Assembly (NCBI GenBank): GCA_026214975.1
Contig: CM047815.1
Span: 59,713,852 to 59,777,851 of the forward strand
Length of the DNA stretch: 64,000 nucleotides
Direction: 5' to 3'
Source: Gentiana macrophylla
Taxonomy: Eukaryota; Streptophyta; Magnoliopsida; Gentianales; Gentianaceae
Shown here in pieces: positions 1-10,888 of the stretch (within the stretch, counting starts at the first letter, position 1; each line of letters opens with the position of its first letter). The translations under genes and the position numbers were made by a program. The notes below the pieces were generated by a model. It saw only the letters and a program-made list of their open reading frames with translations, did not search any database and had not been told where the DNA came from.

Positions 1-330
1 ATATATATATTATATTAGTATTTATTTACTTATTTTACTATTTGTATTTATTTACTGTTTTACTAACATCTAACTCTAACAATCTAACTACTAACATAAT
101 CTAACCCAGGAAAATGATAAAACTGCGACTTAGATCGAGTTAATAATAGCTTCTTGGTGTTTAACCCCACTTAAAAGAATTACCATGTTTTCCCTGAGGA
201 ATACGACCTGACTCACCACACTAGCACTACAATTTGACCCGGTACACTGCCGGTTAGGATCTGTATAGCCTAGGTAATGTCCGTCAGCTTTCTGGCGCCG
301 TTTCCAAGGTTAGGTTTAGGTCTGTCAGCA
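1..330 (+). repeat. Gy1 5' LTR, terminal part
   Basis: This stretch matches the last 330 bases of the 3' LTR nearly base for base, with a few small differences. It ends TCAGCA, four bases before the primer binding site. It contains a degenerate copy of the primer-site sequence at 283-305. Confidence 0.85.
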
Positions 331-333
331 TTT

Positions 334-351
334 TGGCGCCGTTGCCGGGGA
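334..351 (+). other. Gy1 primer binding site (tRNA-Asp type)
   Basis: TGGCGCCGTTGCCGGGGA is complementary to the 3' end of plant tRNA-Asp, the usual primer of Athila elements. It lies just after the 5' LTR. Element E has the same 18 bases on the opposite strand at 51278-51295. Confidence 0.9.
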
Positions 352-652
352 AAACGTCGCTAATTTCTTTCTTTGTGTCTAGGGTTACTACTTGTATTAG
401 CTCAAAATTCTCGAGGATAAGTCAACACTCTTCTTATCACATTTCTATTTTTATTTTCCGTTGGTATCTACCTTCTTTTAGTTACCAATTTTCTTCTTCT
501 ACCAAATTCGAGTTATTTTCTATTTTCGATAGTAGAAAGTAAACGTGGTCATAACAGCCGAGGATAAATCAACATTTTTCTCAATCTCATTTGTATTTTT
601 ATTTTCATTGGTACCTACCTATTTGGTAAGATATCAATTTTTTTTTATAAAA

Positions 653-765
653 ATACTCGATAAATACCGAGTGGCTTCGGTAATTACCGAGAGAGAGAAA
701 AAAAAAAACGAAAAAAAAAAAAAACTACTCGGTAAATATCGAGTGGATTCGGTAATTACCGAGGA
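653..765 (+). repeat. Leader tandem duplication with palindrome TCGGTAATTACCGA
   Basis: In the untranslated leader of Gy1 a unit of about 72 bp occurs twice. Each copy has an ACTCG(A/G)TAAATA(C/T)CGAGTGG segment followed by the perfect 14-bp palindrome TCGGTAATTACCGA (677-690 and 749-762) and a purine run. It may be an RNA structure or a binding site; function unknown. Confidence 0.7.
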
Positions 766-855
766 GAAAAAAAAATGTGGTTTTTTTATCGATTTCGTGT
801 TATTTTCTATTTGATATTTTCGATTCCACAAGAATTGTCAAATCGAGTTACGAAA

Positions 856-3153
856 ATGGCCGAAACCGTTGGTGAAACACCTGAACAAGGGAGTGCTCAT
901 GCTCAAGGGTATGGCCAAAACCTTAATCAGAATTTACCTCAACCTAATAAACAGAATCAGAATAATAGAAATAATCAGAATCGGAATAAGCATAATCGTA
1001 ATAATCGAAACCAGCCTAACCCGAGACCTATATGTGATCAGACCGTAAGAAGGTACCAGATTAATAATCCAATTCGTTTACCCAATAAAGGAGCAAATAA
1101 TTTCGAAATAAAATCTCATCTTTTTGGTTTAATTGACACAAGAGCCCAATTTCTAGGAGAGGATGATGAGGATCCACATCATCACCTCTATCTTTCAAGA
1201 ATTGTGTAATACAACCAAAAGTCATGGTGCTCATCGGGAATTAACGAGGATGTCTATGTTTCCTTTTTTTTTTAAAAGGAAGAGCACGAGATTGGTTTTG
1301 TCACTTCCACATCATTCATTGACTAGTTGGGAGGAGATTCAATCCGAGTTCTTAAAGCAGTATTTTACTCCTGGTAGAAAATTGGAATTAATAGTCGAAA
1401 TTGCCAACTTTAAACAAGGATCTGAAGAAATGCTTGGGAATGCTTGGGAAAGGTTTAAAAAGTTATTAAGAGCTTGTCCCGATCATGGTTATTCCTTAGA
1501 TATGCAAATCCAACTTTTCTGTCGTAAATTAAGGAAAGACTCACGTGCAGATGTAGATCATGCATGTGGTGGTTCGTTAATGATGAGTGAAGCCCAAATA
1601 GTTTACGATGCTATAGAAAAGATTTCCAAAAACAACAGAATGTGGGAAACCGGTTCTAGCACAAGAAAAGTAGCATTTGCAGGAGAATACACATCGAATG
1701 CAGAAGTTCTTGCACACTTGGAGAATTTGAGTAGGAAATTTGACGGCTTATTAGCCAGTAAAAATGTAAACTCAGAAAATATCTTACCAAATAAATACTC
1801 AAGTCATGATAATGTGTCATTAGGGATGGAAGAACCAGAAGGCTATTCAAGGGAAAAGGTGAGTTTTTTAAAACAACATAGGAATTTGAACGATGCGTAT
1901 TCAAACTCGTTTGATGCTATTAAAAGAGATCACCCTACTTTTCGTTGGTCTGAAACCCCTAGTAAGCCAGGACAACCACCGTATTCAGTTCAATATAAGA
2001 ATCCATATAATAATAGAGTTATCAAGGAAATACCACGAATCGGAATCTACAATCATTACCTAAACCGTATCCACAACATACCACTCAAAGCATACCAGTC
2101 ACCCAAAGTTCAACTCAACCTGAAGGAGTTGATAAATGGGAGAAATTAATCGAAAATCTGATGGGTATGATATCAACTCAAGCTCAAAATATGGAAACCA
2201 TGATGACTTCTATAGGTACAGTCACTAAGGATATGAGTACGTTGAAAACATCTATGAGTAGACATGATACCAGAATGAGAATTATAGAAGCTTCATTGAG
2301 GAATCTGGAATATCACTTGAGTAGAGAAGTAGAACGTAAAAACAGTAAACCCTCAGAAGGATTGCCAAGTAATATCGAAAGAAATCTGAGTGGGGTAAAT
2401 GCTGTTATTACCAGAAGTGGAAGGATCTGTGGAAGTAATGGATTAGAAAAATTCGGGAATAATGAAGTAGAGAATGATTTAGATGGTAAATATGAGAAAA
2501 ACATGGAATCTAAAGAGGAAGAGGACATTATTGAAGATTTCCTAAGACAGAACAGATATATTGAACCTGGAAGTGAGAATGAGGAATGGGTCAAGGTTCC
2601 TAGAATATTGAAAAATCCAAGAATGAGTAGGACCTTGACCAATGATCATGTTGAGAATGAATCAAGTTTGGAAGGGCCAATTCAAACCAAACCTTATCCG
2701 GCTCAATCCAAATTCATCTCGGTTCAACCAGATAGGACAGCACCATATCCACTGCATATTTTGAAGAAAAAGGTACTGAATGATGACACACTATGTCTTC
2801 AAAAGGCACAATCATTCAAGGAAGCTTTACCATCTTCATCTAACGACAAGGGTAAGGGAGGTATTCATTCTAACCCTACTGATCTTGAATTACTTCCCCA
2901 TTCCCCGAGAAATGAAATGAAAAAGATGAAGTTGGATAATAAGTATGCATATTTTCTCGACACTTTTCGGTGCTTAAATATTAATATCCCTTTCATCGAT
3001 GTTTGTAAGGGAGAGTTTAGTTTGGGAGTTAATCATGAGAGCGTTGTCTTCAACATTTACATTTCATTGAAATATCCATGCATTACACTAGAATCTAGTT
3101 CTTGTGTAGACACTTTGTGTCCCCTTGTTGTGGATTGTACTAACACGCGGTAA
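856..3153 (+). pseudogene. gag: Gy1 gag, frameshifted, fused to a protease remnant
   Basis: The chosen start at 856 opens MAETVGETPE after the leader. The polar Asn/Gln-rich N-terminus is followed by a retrotransposon gag domain (about 1290-1600; AWERFKKLLRACPDHGYS is the family signature), a second coiled region from 2161 (MISTQAQNMETMM) and a linker with LPSNIERN. The frame changes near 1190, around the T-run at 1262-1275, and near 2130, so at least three shifts are needed. At about 2990 the gag C-terminal text LNINIPF runs straight into IDVCKGEFSLGV, which in full Athila proteins lies at the end of the protease. The catalytic part of the protease is therefore deleted. No zinc knuckle is visible. 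It ends at TAA 3151-3153. Confidence 0.8.
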
Positions 3154-3516
3154 TTGAAGAAGATGACTTCAAGAATAATGTGAAAGCTCGCAAACCAAAG
3201 CTCGAAAATCAAAGGAAAAGTTCAAGAATCGTGTGGATTGGTGGAAATTGTCTAACCTCTGTTGGAAACCAGATATTGAAGAAGGATGCAAAGCGCGAGA
3301 GATGACCCACCACCAAAGGCTTTAAAATCAAGCACGGTAAAGTCCAAGCTATAGACTATAAATGTAGTCAATGACGGGTACTATCCTTCCTTTTTACTCC
3401 TTAAGCATTTATTTCTAGTTGATTCGTGTGCTTATTTGTTACATGCTTTGGTGAGTAATTGTTAGAAGTATCCCGTTTTGTTTAGTATATTATATTAGTT
3501 AATCCTTATCATTTTG

Positions 3517-3561
3517 GTCGAGCAAACGACGTTAACCAAAAGCGCTACTGGGAGGCAGCCC
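3517..3561 (+). promoter_or_regulatory. Conserved post-pol block, Gy1 copy
   Basis: GTCGAGCAAACGACG at its start and AGCGCTACTGGGAGGCAGCC at its end match the reverse strand of element E at 44464-44511. In full Athila elements the same kind of block follows the integrase stop codon. Gy1 keeps it although pol is gone. Confidence 0.65.
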
Positions 3562-4021
3562 GTAAAAATGTTAAATATAATAATTACTCATACTTTGGAT
3601 GATACTTTGGTAATACTTCGGATTGATTTTCATTTTGTTTCACCAAGTCTCAGGATGAATGTTTGAATGTCATTAAAAAGGGAATGATTAGGTGGTTATC
3701 CGAAAATCCTGATGGAGAAAAAAGAGAAAAATTCAAATGTATCATTTCTTGGACTTAGGTTGTTAGAACGATTTGAAATAACCCTTGAGGATCTGGGTAT
3801 AAAAGACTCAGAGTTAATACTTTGTCATACGTTACATTTCATGATCTAGTCTGTTTTAAATTTCAAATAACGTGTGACATGTATTAGTTCAAATACTATG
3901 GAATTGAGGAGGTCATAACTTTAACCCACCCACCCACCCACCCTTTCATATAATCCGAGTTTTTGTTTTGACTTGTTTTAGTGCACCATTGCTTTCCCAA
4001 CAACTTATTTACACTCACTTT

Positions 4022-4058
4022 ACATTGAGGACAATGTAAGTTCGTAAGTGGGGAGTGG
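4022..4058 (+). other. Gy1 internal polypurine-tract-like block
   Basis: ACATTGAGGACAATGT is followed by AAGTGGGGAGTGGAG, about 1 kb upstream of the 3' LTR. The same arrangement (a GAGGACA core followed by a G-rich purine run) is present in E at about 44090-44131 on the minus strand. It resembles an internal polypurine tract; I infer this from base content and position only. Confidence 0.55.
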
Positions 4059-4644
4059 AGTCGTTGGTCTAGCAATGGCGTTAATGTTTATTTTGTATCA
4101 ATAAATCCCTTAGTTTTTTATTTTTTTTCGAGCATTATTTAGTTGATTAAAATAAATTGTACAAGGCATATATTTCATGGATTTGAAGATGTAATGATCA
4201 ATTTGGATGTGTATAACCAATGTGAACCGTAAGTGCATTGTAATTCCAAATATAGTTGTGTAACATGAATTCCTTCACGTAAGCCTTTGATATTGAAGCA
4301 AAAATTTTAAACTGTATCCATTCAAGATCTAGTGGTTATTCTAGATAATAACAATGAAACTTAGTACCTAACTTTTGAACGTGTACTGTGAATATCTGAA
4401 GGTTTGAATGTGATAGAGAGGATATAAGTTAAGTTTATGAAAAAAAAAAAAAATAAATAAAGATGAACTATCTATATGTTGGTTGTAGCTACCAATGATT
4501 TGAGTGCGATGAGGCGTTATCACGAAACGCCCTATATCACTATGAGGTTTAAAAGCTCCCGATCGCTGATGATAGAAGTCCAAATAGGGTGTTATCACGA
4601 AACGTCCCTATTGCTTTGGGAATGAGGGCATATGCTACAAATGT

Positions 4645-4645
4645 G

Positions 4646-4676
<31 letters not shown>
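4645..4676 (+). repeat. Poly(A) tract in Gy1 3' region
   Basis: An uninterrupted run of about 31 A bases after TGTG. A shorter A run occurs at about 4440-4452. Both lie in untranslated sequence. Confidence 0.9.
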
Positions 4677-4677
<1 letters not shown>

Positions 4678-5044
4678 CGTGGTTGAAAACTTAGTTATCT
4701 TCGACTATCCCCAAAGATAAAGCCGAATGATATGCTTTAGGGATTATCCTAATAAGTACTCGGAAGAACTTTGTGTGGAATCATTCATCGCTTATACCTA
4801 GGAAAGTCATTAGGACTGCCTCTGAATGGATATTTGTACGCTTGCTTGAATTATTCAAGAGATGATAGTGGAAATTGAAAAGGCTTGTCACACACACTCT
4901 GTTATACATTTATATTAAGGTTAACGCTGGTTGTAATTCTATACACGGTTGCAACATCTCGGTTGTTTCTTATACCTTCTATCTTCATGAATTTATCTCT
5001 TATTCATTTTGTTTTATCGCTTGTTTTGATCGAGGACGACCAAA

Positions 5045-5059
5045 AGCTAAGTAGGGGGT
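5045..5059 (+). other. Gy1 3' polypurine tract
   Basis: AGCTAAGTAGGGGG directly precedes the TG that opens the 3' LTR. This is the expected plus-strand primer site. Confidence 0.7.
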
Positions 5060-5477
5060 TGTGATGAGAGATAAATTTATGATCATTATTACGACATTTT
5101 ACCCCAATATTGATACCATTTTGAGCATTATTGTATCAAATCAAGTCAAAATTACTAAGTTTTATTCAAATGTATAAGTAGTAGTTATTATATAAATTAT
5201 CGTATTTTTATAAGTTTTTTATTAGTTTTTGTACCGGTTTAGTAACCGGAGTGTCGTGTCGGATTTACGTTTGGTATTTTGGTGGTTCATTGCAGGATTA
5301 TACATTGACCAAAATCCTACGTAACGACGTGTTTTGAGCCTTAAAGGAGGTATGTTAAGGTTAGAAGAAGGTGCCACAAGTTTATAAGTTCAACGGAGCA
5401 AATTTTCCTACGTACTTAAACCGTAATTTATTTTCGATGGAGATTTGACCCAGCTTAGAGGCATTTTCAGGGGATGA

Positions 5478-5925
5478 CTTCTTAATAAAAGTTGTAGATC
5501 TTCACATAAGCTTTCAAACGCACTTTGAATTACGTCAATTGGAGGTCTACAACTCAAGTTATGGTCAATTGACTAATCGACTCGGATTAGTAAAAATCCC
5601 GAAAACGACACGAAATACGAATGGCTCATCAAAACGACATTTTCTGAAGAAGTTTCCTTCATAAAAGTTGTATATCTTCAAGAAAGCTTTCCAATGGATT
5701 TTGAATCAAGTCAATCGGACTTCTACAACTTAAATGGTGGTCAAGTGGCTAATTGATTCAATTTCGTAAAAATCCCGCAAAACGTTCGGAGTATGAATTT
5801 GCTTATCAAGACGGCGTTTTCTGGAGAAGAGTCCTTCATGAAAGTTGAAGAGTTTTCCGAGATCTTAATTTTGACGTTTGAATCATAATTTTTGGAGGTC
5901 TACAACTTAAGATATGAATTTTAAG
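5478..5925 (+). repeat. Tandem array of a ~177-bp unit in U3 of Gy1
   Basis: Three diverged copies begin with CTT(A/C)AT(A/G)AAAGTTG at 5481, 5658 and 5834, giving periods of 177 and 176 bp. Each copy also has AAGCTTTC or a relative and GGTCTACAACT-like text. The third copy is incomplete. Confidence 0.75.
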
Positions 5926-6040
5926 TTTAATATATAATTATATACATACGCACGTTCAAGCACATGCATTCGAAATGATTAGCAATGATGATTCCGACCG
6001 GTCCGGCTCATTCAAGGACCGTCCGGCCCTCAAATTTGCC

Positions 6041-6048
6041 TATATAAG
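6041..6048 (+). promoter_or_regulatory. TATA box of the Gy1 LTR
   Basis: TATATAAG follows a GC-richer stretch containing the duplicated GTCCGGC motif (about 6000-6030) and precedes a pyrimidine-rich segment. This fits an LTR core promoter at the U3/R transition. Confidence 0.55.
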
Positions 6049-6145
6049 CACAGCTTCAGGATCAAAATAAAATGCCCCTCTTTTCTTTTCCTCTTTCTCT
6101 GTTCTCGTCCATCCTCTTCTTCTTCTTTTTTTTTTTTTTGTAGAT

Positions 6146-6149
<4 letters not shown>

Positions 6150-6224
<75 letters not shown>
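6150..6224. repeat. (AT)n microsatellite in Gy1 LTR
   Basis: About 36 AT units, followed by interrupted TATATATG repeats to about 6305. It lies just downstream of the TATA box. Confidence 0.95.
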
Positions 6225-6226
<2 letters not shown>

Positions 6227-7450
6227 ATATATGTATATATATGTTAGATCTTTTTCATCTCTTTTCTTTTATTTTTATTTCGGGGCCCGTATATACATAT
6301 ATATGTCGATGTATGTATGTATATATGTTTTTCACATATATAAATAAAATGGTTATAGTATCGTTGTAATAGCGGAATAATTATCGAAGATTGTTGATTT
6401 CAAGCTTTGGCATGTTAGATCCGTGGAAACGAATTCCCGATTCGATAGTCATCACCGTAATATATTCTAAAATTGTTATGTTTATTATTTCTATTTCTAT
6501 TTATATATGATATTAAACTAAAAATATATCTAGCCAAGATATGAATCAAATTAGTTAATCTTTTGGTAAAATGAATGATCGACTCTGCAATAATGATTAA
6601 AATCAATTATGATGAATCTCTTTCTTTCTGCGCTTAATGAAACGTTAAAATTGAAAGACCGAGGGTAAAATTGGCCGTGTGAATAACGTGATAACGAATC
6701 CGATTTCCTACCCGGGGTAGATTTGTTTTGGGAGAAATGAATCTTATTATAATTTGTACTCGAGATCGTAATAATGTTAAATCATCGCTTTAATTGAAAC
6801 TTAAACCGAAAGTTGAATCGTCCGGCTTTGACAACCGGAGCCTTTTAAATAAAATTGACCGCTTGATGAACGGAATGACTCCTTTTATCTAAAGGTAGAT
6901 TTGTACTCGGGACTGCTCGTAAAACCGTAATAGCTTGTGGACCTTGGGTGATGCAATGGACATATGACAATTTCATACGCTCGTGTGAGGAGGAGTTGTC
7001 TAGCTTAGAAGTACACCGATTCATATATAATTTACACCTTGAATAAAGGAAGATCTGTCTCATTTATTTCTACTAAAAGAGATTGTAATTCAAGAACGTA
7101 TTCTTGGCTAGATTCCAAAATATATATATTATATTAGTATTTATTTACTTATTTTACTATTTGTATTTATTTACTTGTTTTACTAACATCTAACTCTAAC
7201 AATCTAACTACTAACATAATCTAACCCAGAAAATGATAAAACTGCGACTTAGATCGAGTTAATAATAATAGCTTCTTGGTGTTTAACCCCACTTAAAAGA
7301 ATTACCATGTTTTCCTGAGGAATACGACTTGACTCACCGCACTAGCACTACAATTTGACCGGTACACACGCCGTTAGGATCAGATAGCCTAGGTAATGTC
7401 CGTCAGCTTTCTGGCGCCGTTTCCAAGGTTAGGTTTAGGTCTGTTAGGCA

Positions 7451-8535
7451 CCAACCACTTTTACTTCTATGTTTTATAATTGGTCGTAGACCGTATTTGT
7501 GATAGCTCAATCTAGATTAAAACATATTTTTACGAGTCTCTGTGGGATTCGACCTTGACTCACCAGTACTCTGCTACGATAGATCTAGTCCTATTTCTAG
7601 TAGTCTGTGCTTACACCACGGAGTGATCAGCTGCCTACATTCCTGCTAAATCTTTGGCTGTATCTTTGCTATCTGAAATCACAATTTGTTATTGGTGATC
7701 CTGTGTATCCTAAGTTCTGAGCCTGTTGATGTCTACTCTTGCTGAAACAAAGTATAATAGACTAGAATAGGCCTTCTTGCTGATCTGCAGAACCTGTTGT
7801 TTTCAGACAGACCCTCAGCCTTGATAATCGAAATCTCTGATTCTGATTATCACTTCTGAAGGGTAGCTGAAAGTTCGACCTATTCCTGATCAGTTTATCT
7901 GCTGTTATTCATTTACTGTATTTGAAGGACTGATGTAATCTATTTACTGAACCTGAATAACTCTACATACTGCTGCTGTGTATCAGAATTGCCTTGATCA
8001 AATTAGTTTTATACTTTATATATATTATGTATAAGCCTTAATTTGCTGTATATCTTGAATCTGTTTGAATACAGAAAGTGGTGTAGTTGTGTTTATCTGC
8101 TTAGAATCTGTTCAGCAACCTTTGTGAAATTTAGTAAACGCCACTATAAGTTCAAGATTGAATTGATATCAATCTGCTATTTGATTAACTATACAGCATA
8201 TATTTGTTCTGTCTTGCAACCTGTTTGAAATAACCTGCAACGTGGCTCTTTAGTTTTATCACATTAAAATTAATCACACTTAGTCTCAATCAAGTTGCAT
8301 CCAACCTGCTTCTAGTTTTTAATCCATACTTGTTACGCTCATTTTGATCACACACAAGATTATTGTCGTTGATCACTGAGGTTTTTATAAGACAAACGAA
8401 TAGCTAATTCAGTGAGATTCCGCACTTAATTACTAGTACTTGTGTTAAATTCAAAAAAGAGTCTAAAACGGTCAACACTCTATTCACCCCCGGGCTCGCC
8501 TCTAGAGTGTTTATTTGCGCCATATCGATCCAACA
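7451..8535 (+). other. LTR-like relic, copia style end
   Basis: No gene is supported here. The stretch ends with a segment like the ends of the copia LTRs in this window: TTCACCCCCGGG, a CTCTAGAG core and a terminal CCAACA near 8535. No primer site follows, so it may be a solo or truncated LTR. The left boundary is not clear. Confidence 0.35.
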
Positions 8536-9321
8536 AACACTTCACTAATAGTCGTTCATTCTAATTTACGATGGCATGTAAATAGTTGATCAGGCTACAA
8601 TCATGTAAATTAAATATGTCAATCAGACGTAGCTGGCGCCGATTATCATGAAACATGATTTACTAGGTATCTCGATTCGACAATATAGATCGTCGTTGAA
8701 TCAAGAGAACGCAACCTCTATTTCATGATATCTTCACCAATGATTCAGATCTATACACATACGGGGTAAAATAAACTAACTGCTACATAGCAGAGCTAAT
8801 ATAAACAATCAAGCCATACTAATCACACAACAAAATAACGACAAATCTACATCTAGAAAGCCGGAAAATCATAACTTTGAAGACGAGCGCATATCCTCCG
8901 TAGATCGCTCCCTAGAAGGAGAATCTGTCGTGAATAGAACTCATAGAAAATAAAAAGAACAAAAGAACTTCTATTGCATATAATGTATTTGTCTTGTAGA
9001 AAATTGTACTCAAGTGTACTTTACAGCTAAGACTGGTGCCTCTTATTTATAGTGCTAAAACCGACTTAGCTAACCCTAAAAACTACTCCTCGTCCATTAA
9101 ATTGCATTCTCGAAGCTTCTTGGAAGCTCGATTAGGCGGCATGCTTCGACTAAGCGAGGGAATTTTTGTCTCTTTTTCTCCGCCGACTTAACTTGGAAGG
9201 TTCTAGAATGCCCTAGGCTCGATTCTTCTATCAATGCGCTCCATAATCCGTCCTTAACTCTTGGCCCAAATTTAGTCACCTGAAAATAGTCCAATAAACA
9301 CGAAATATTACCAATTCGGGA

Positions 9322-9399
<78 letters not shown>

Positions 9400-9520
9400 T
9401 ACCAAATACTCACCCCGTGAACCTGACATATCGCATTCAACACAAATGACGCACATTTAGGGGTCGAAACAACTATTTTTACCTCATAATGGGTAGAATT
9501 TTGATGCCGTAGGACATACT
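8536..9520 (-). other. Possible minus-strand LTR relic
   Basis: No gene is supported. Read on the minus strand, the segment has a TATAAATA box (9044-9051) preceded by AAGTCGGTTTTAG, and begins with TGACAGTTAAATTAG near 9520. The plus-strand relic that follows has the same TCGGTTTTA-TATAAATA arrangement. I infer two related, oppositely oriented LTRs; this is weak. Confidence 0.3.
9322..9395. repeat. (AAT)n microsatellite
   Basis: About 24 AAT units. The long isoleucine frame across it on the minus strand is produced by the repeat and is not a gene. Confidence 0.95.
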
Positions 9521-10740
9521 AATTTAACTGTCATCAGTAGGTCCGCAGTAGTTGGAATAAAACCCAACTAAAGCTCGAATTATGCTCAATTGCTAAGTGA
9601 CAGTTGGATTATTGTATGAAATACGGGTCAATTTCCTAATGTCGGTTCCTTGGTCGTCAATTCTACATTTATATATTTTACCCTGTCAATATGGTACTGT
9701 TTCGTCTCGTTTTGCATACTTTTTAGATATACCTTGTGTGGAGCTGAATAGGAGATGATCCGAGCTGGAAGATGTGATTGGGCTGAAGTCAATAAAGTCT
9801 GTGAGGAGTCTGCTGGGCCAGAAAATGAGGCATTTGGGCCTGTAACTTCGGGAGCCCTAGCCGCAACTGCGTGACTTGGGAGCACGAAATTGAAGCTGCC
9901 GTGATTTGTATTAAGTCGGCTAGGTTAGGAGTTTAAGTCGGTTTTATGGCTTATAAATAGCATGTGTCAAATTTATTATACAATGTACCACCACTATTAT
10001 TTACTTTTATGAAATAAATTGTTCTTGCCTATATTTTGAGTTTGTTGCTTTGTTATATTCTCCGATCCATCAAATAGCTTGAGTTGATCGGGCTAGATCC
10101 ACCATTGTTAAAGGTATGAAGTTTTGAATGTTCCTTTATGTCTTTACCAAGGTAGATTAGTTAGATTGACGCGATGTAATTAATCTGCATGTCTAAGCGA
10201 ACCGTAATTAACCAGAATGAATCAGAATAGAATGATGATATTCCAGAAGTAGGAACCACCGCTCCCGCAATTGTGGCGGTCTTTACCGCAATTGCGAAGC
10301 AACCTTTAGGTCACCCTAAGTCTGGATATTCAGCGTCAACTACGTTGATTGACAGGTTTAATTCACAGTAGGTTAGATCTGGCCAATTTCTTATTGTACA
10401 TCGTAAATTAACATGAAGGACGATAAAGTGAAGTGTTAGTTTGGACATAGTCTGGATCAATCCATAGGAATGTGCTAGTCAATGTACGATAGCTGCTTAG
10501 GGAGGTTATCTGTCTTGACCCGGCACTTTCTAGAACTTATTGCGTGTGGGTTAATACAACCAACGAAGGAGGTTAACAACACATAGACGTCTATTGTCCT
10601 TTCAATAGAAGTAAATAAGGTTAGGAGACTGCATCCGTAACTAAAACTGAATTAAAACACACGTTCTGGTTGAGTCGGGGATTTATAGTATAACCTTGAT
10701 AAATGAATACCCTCAGGACCAAAAAAAAAAATATTCGTTT
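9521..10740 (+). other. Possible plus-strand LTR relic with CCGCAATTGCGG-like motifs
   Basis: No gene is supported. A TATAAATA box lies at 9952-9959 after AAGTCGGTTTTAT. Short palindrome-like motifs built on CCGCAA(T/C)TG(C/T)G recur near 9859, 10265 and 10289. The rest resembles gypsy R-U5 sequence in style only; the ends were not found. Confidence 0.3.
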
Positions 10741-10888
10741 AGCAAGGTTATTTATTTATCGATAAATCAATATATTATTCATTTATCAATAAATGAATAT
10801 TTATTCATTTAGATAGTATTTTTACATTTTTTTAAAAATTTAATTCTCTCATAATTAGTATTTTTACATTTAATGAACAATTGTACAA
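10741..10888. other. AT-rich stretch with short palindromes
   Basis: No gene. It contains nested ATAAATGAATA/TATTCATTTAT inverted repeats around 10750-10825, which could form a cruciform, and a T-rich run. Nothing else is recognisable. Confidence 0.5.

Larger units (their letters stand above)
3154..5044 (+). other. Gy1 3' untranslated region
   Basis: This stretch of about 1.9 kb has no supported gene. It carries sequence blocks also found, on the other strand, downstream of pol in element E: the 3517-3561 block, GTTATCACGAAACG motifs near 4516 and 4592, a stretch near 4690-4810 around TCGACTATCC and GGATTATCC, and an internal purine tract near 4040. There is also a (CCCA)n run at about 3924-3943. 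Conservation in an element lacking pol points to cis-acting RNA or DNA signals. Confidence 0.65.
1..7450 (+). mobile_element. Gy1: gag-only (non-autonomous) Athila-type Ty3/gypsy element, 5' end outside window
   Basis: Positions 1-330 repeat at about 7120-7450, so they are the end of the 5' LTR and the matching end of the 3' LTR. Between them lie a tRNA-Asp type primer site, a broken gag, a long untranslated stretch and a polypurine tract. No reverse transcriptase, RNase H or integrase is visible. Gag sequence, primer site and the 3' conserved blocks shared with element E place it with Athila-type gypsy elements. It would need proteins from a full element such as E's relatives. The left target duplication is outside the window. 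Confidence 0.85.
5060..7450 (+). repeat. Gy1 3' LTR (about 2.4 kb)
   Basis: It starts TGTGATGAGAG after the polypurine tract and ends GTTAGGCA; its last 330 bases match 1-330. It holds three tandem copies of a 177-bp unit (5478-5925), a TATATAAG box at 6041 and an (AT)n run at 6150-6224. Reading frames inside it are short and have no family support. Confidence 0.8.

Noticed and set aside
333..542. 69-codon frame starting in the primer site of Gy1
   Set aside because: It overlaps the primer binding site and leader; gag starts at 856.
8043..8228. 61-codon plus-strand frame
   Set aside because: No motif, AT-rich, inside an LTR-like relic.
9097..9456. Minus-strand frame with a long isoleucine run
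   Set aside because: Produced by the (AAT)n microsatellite.
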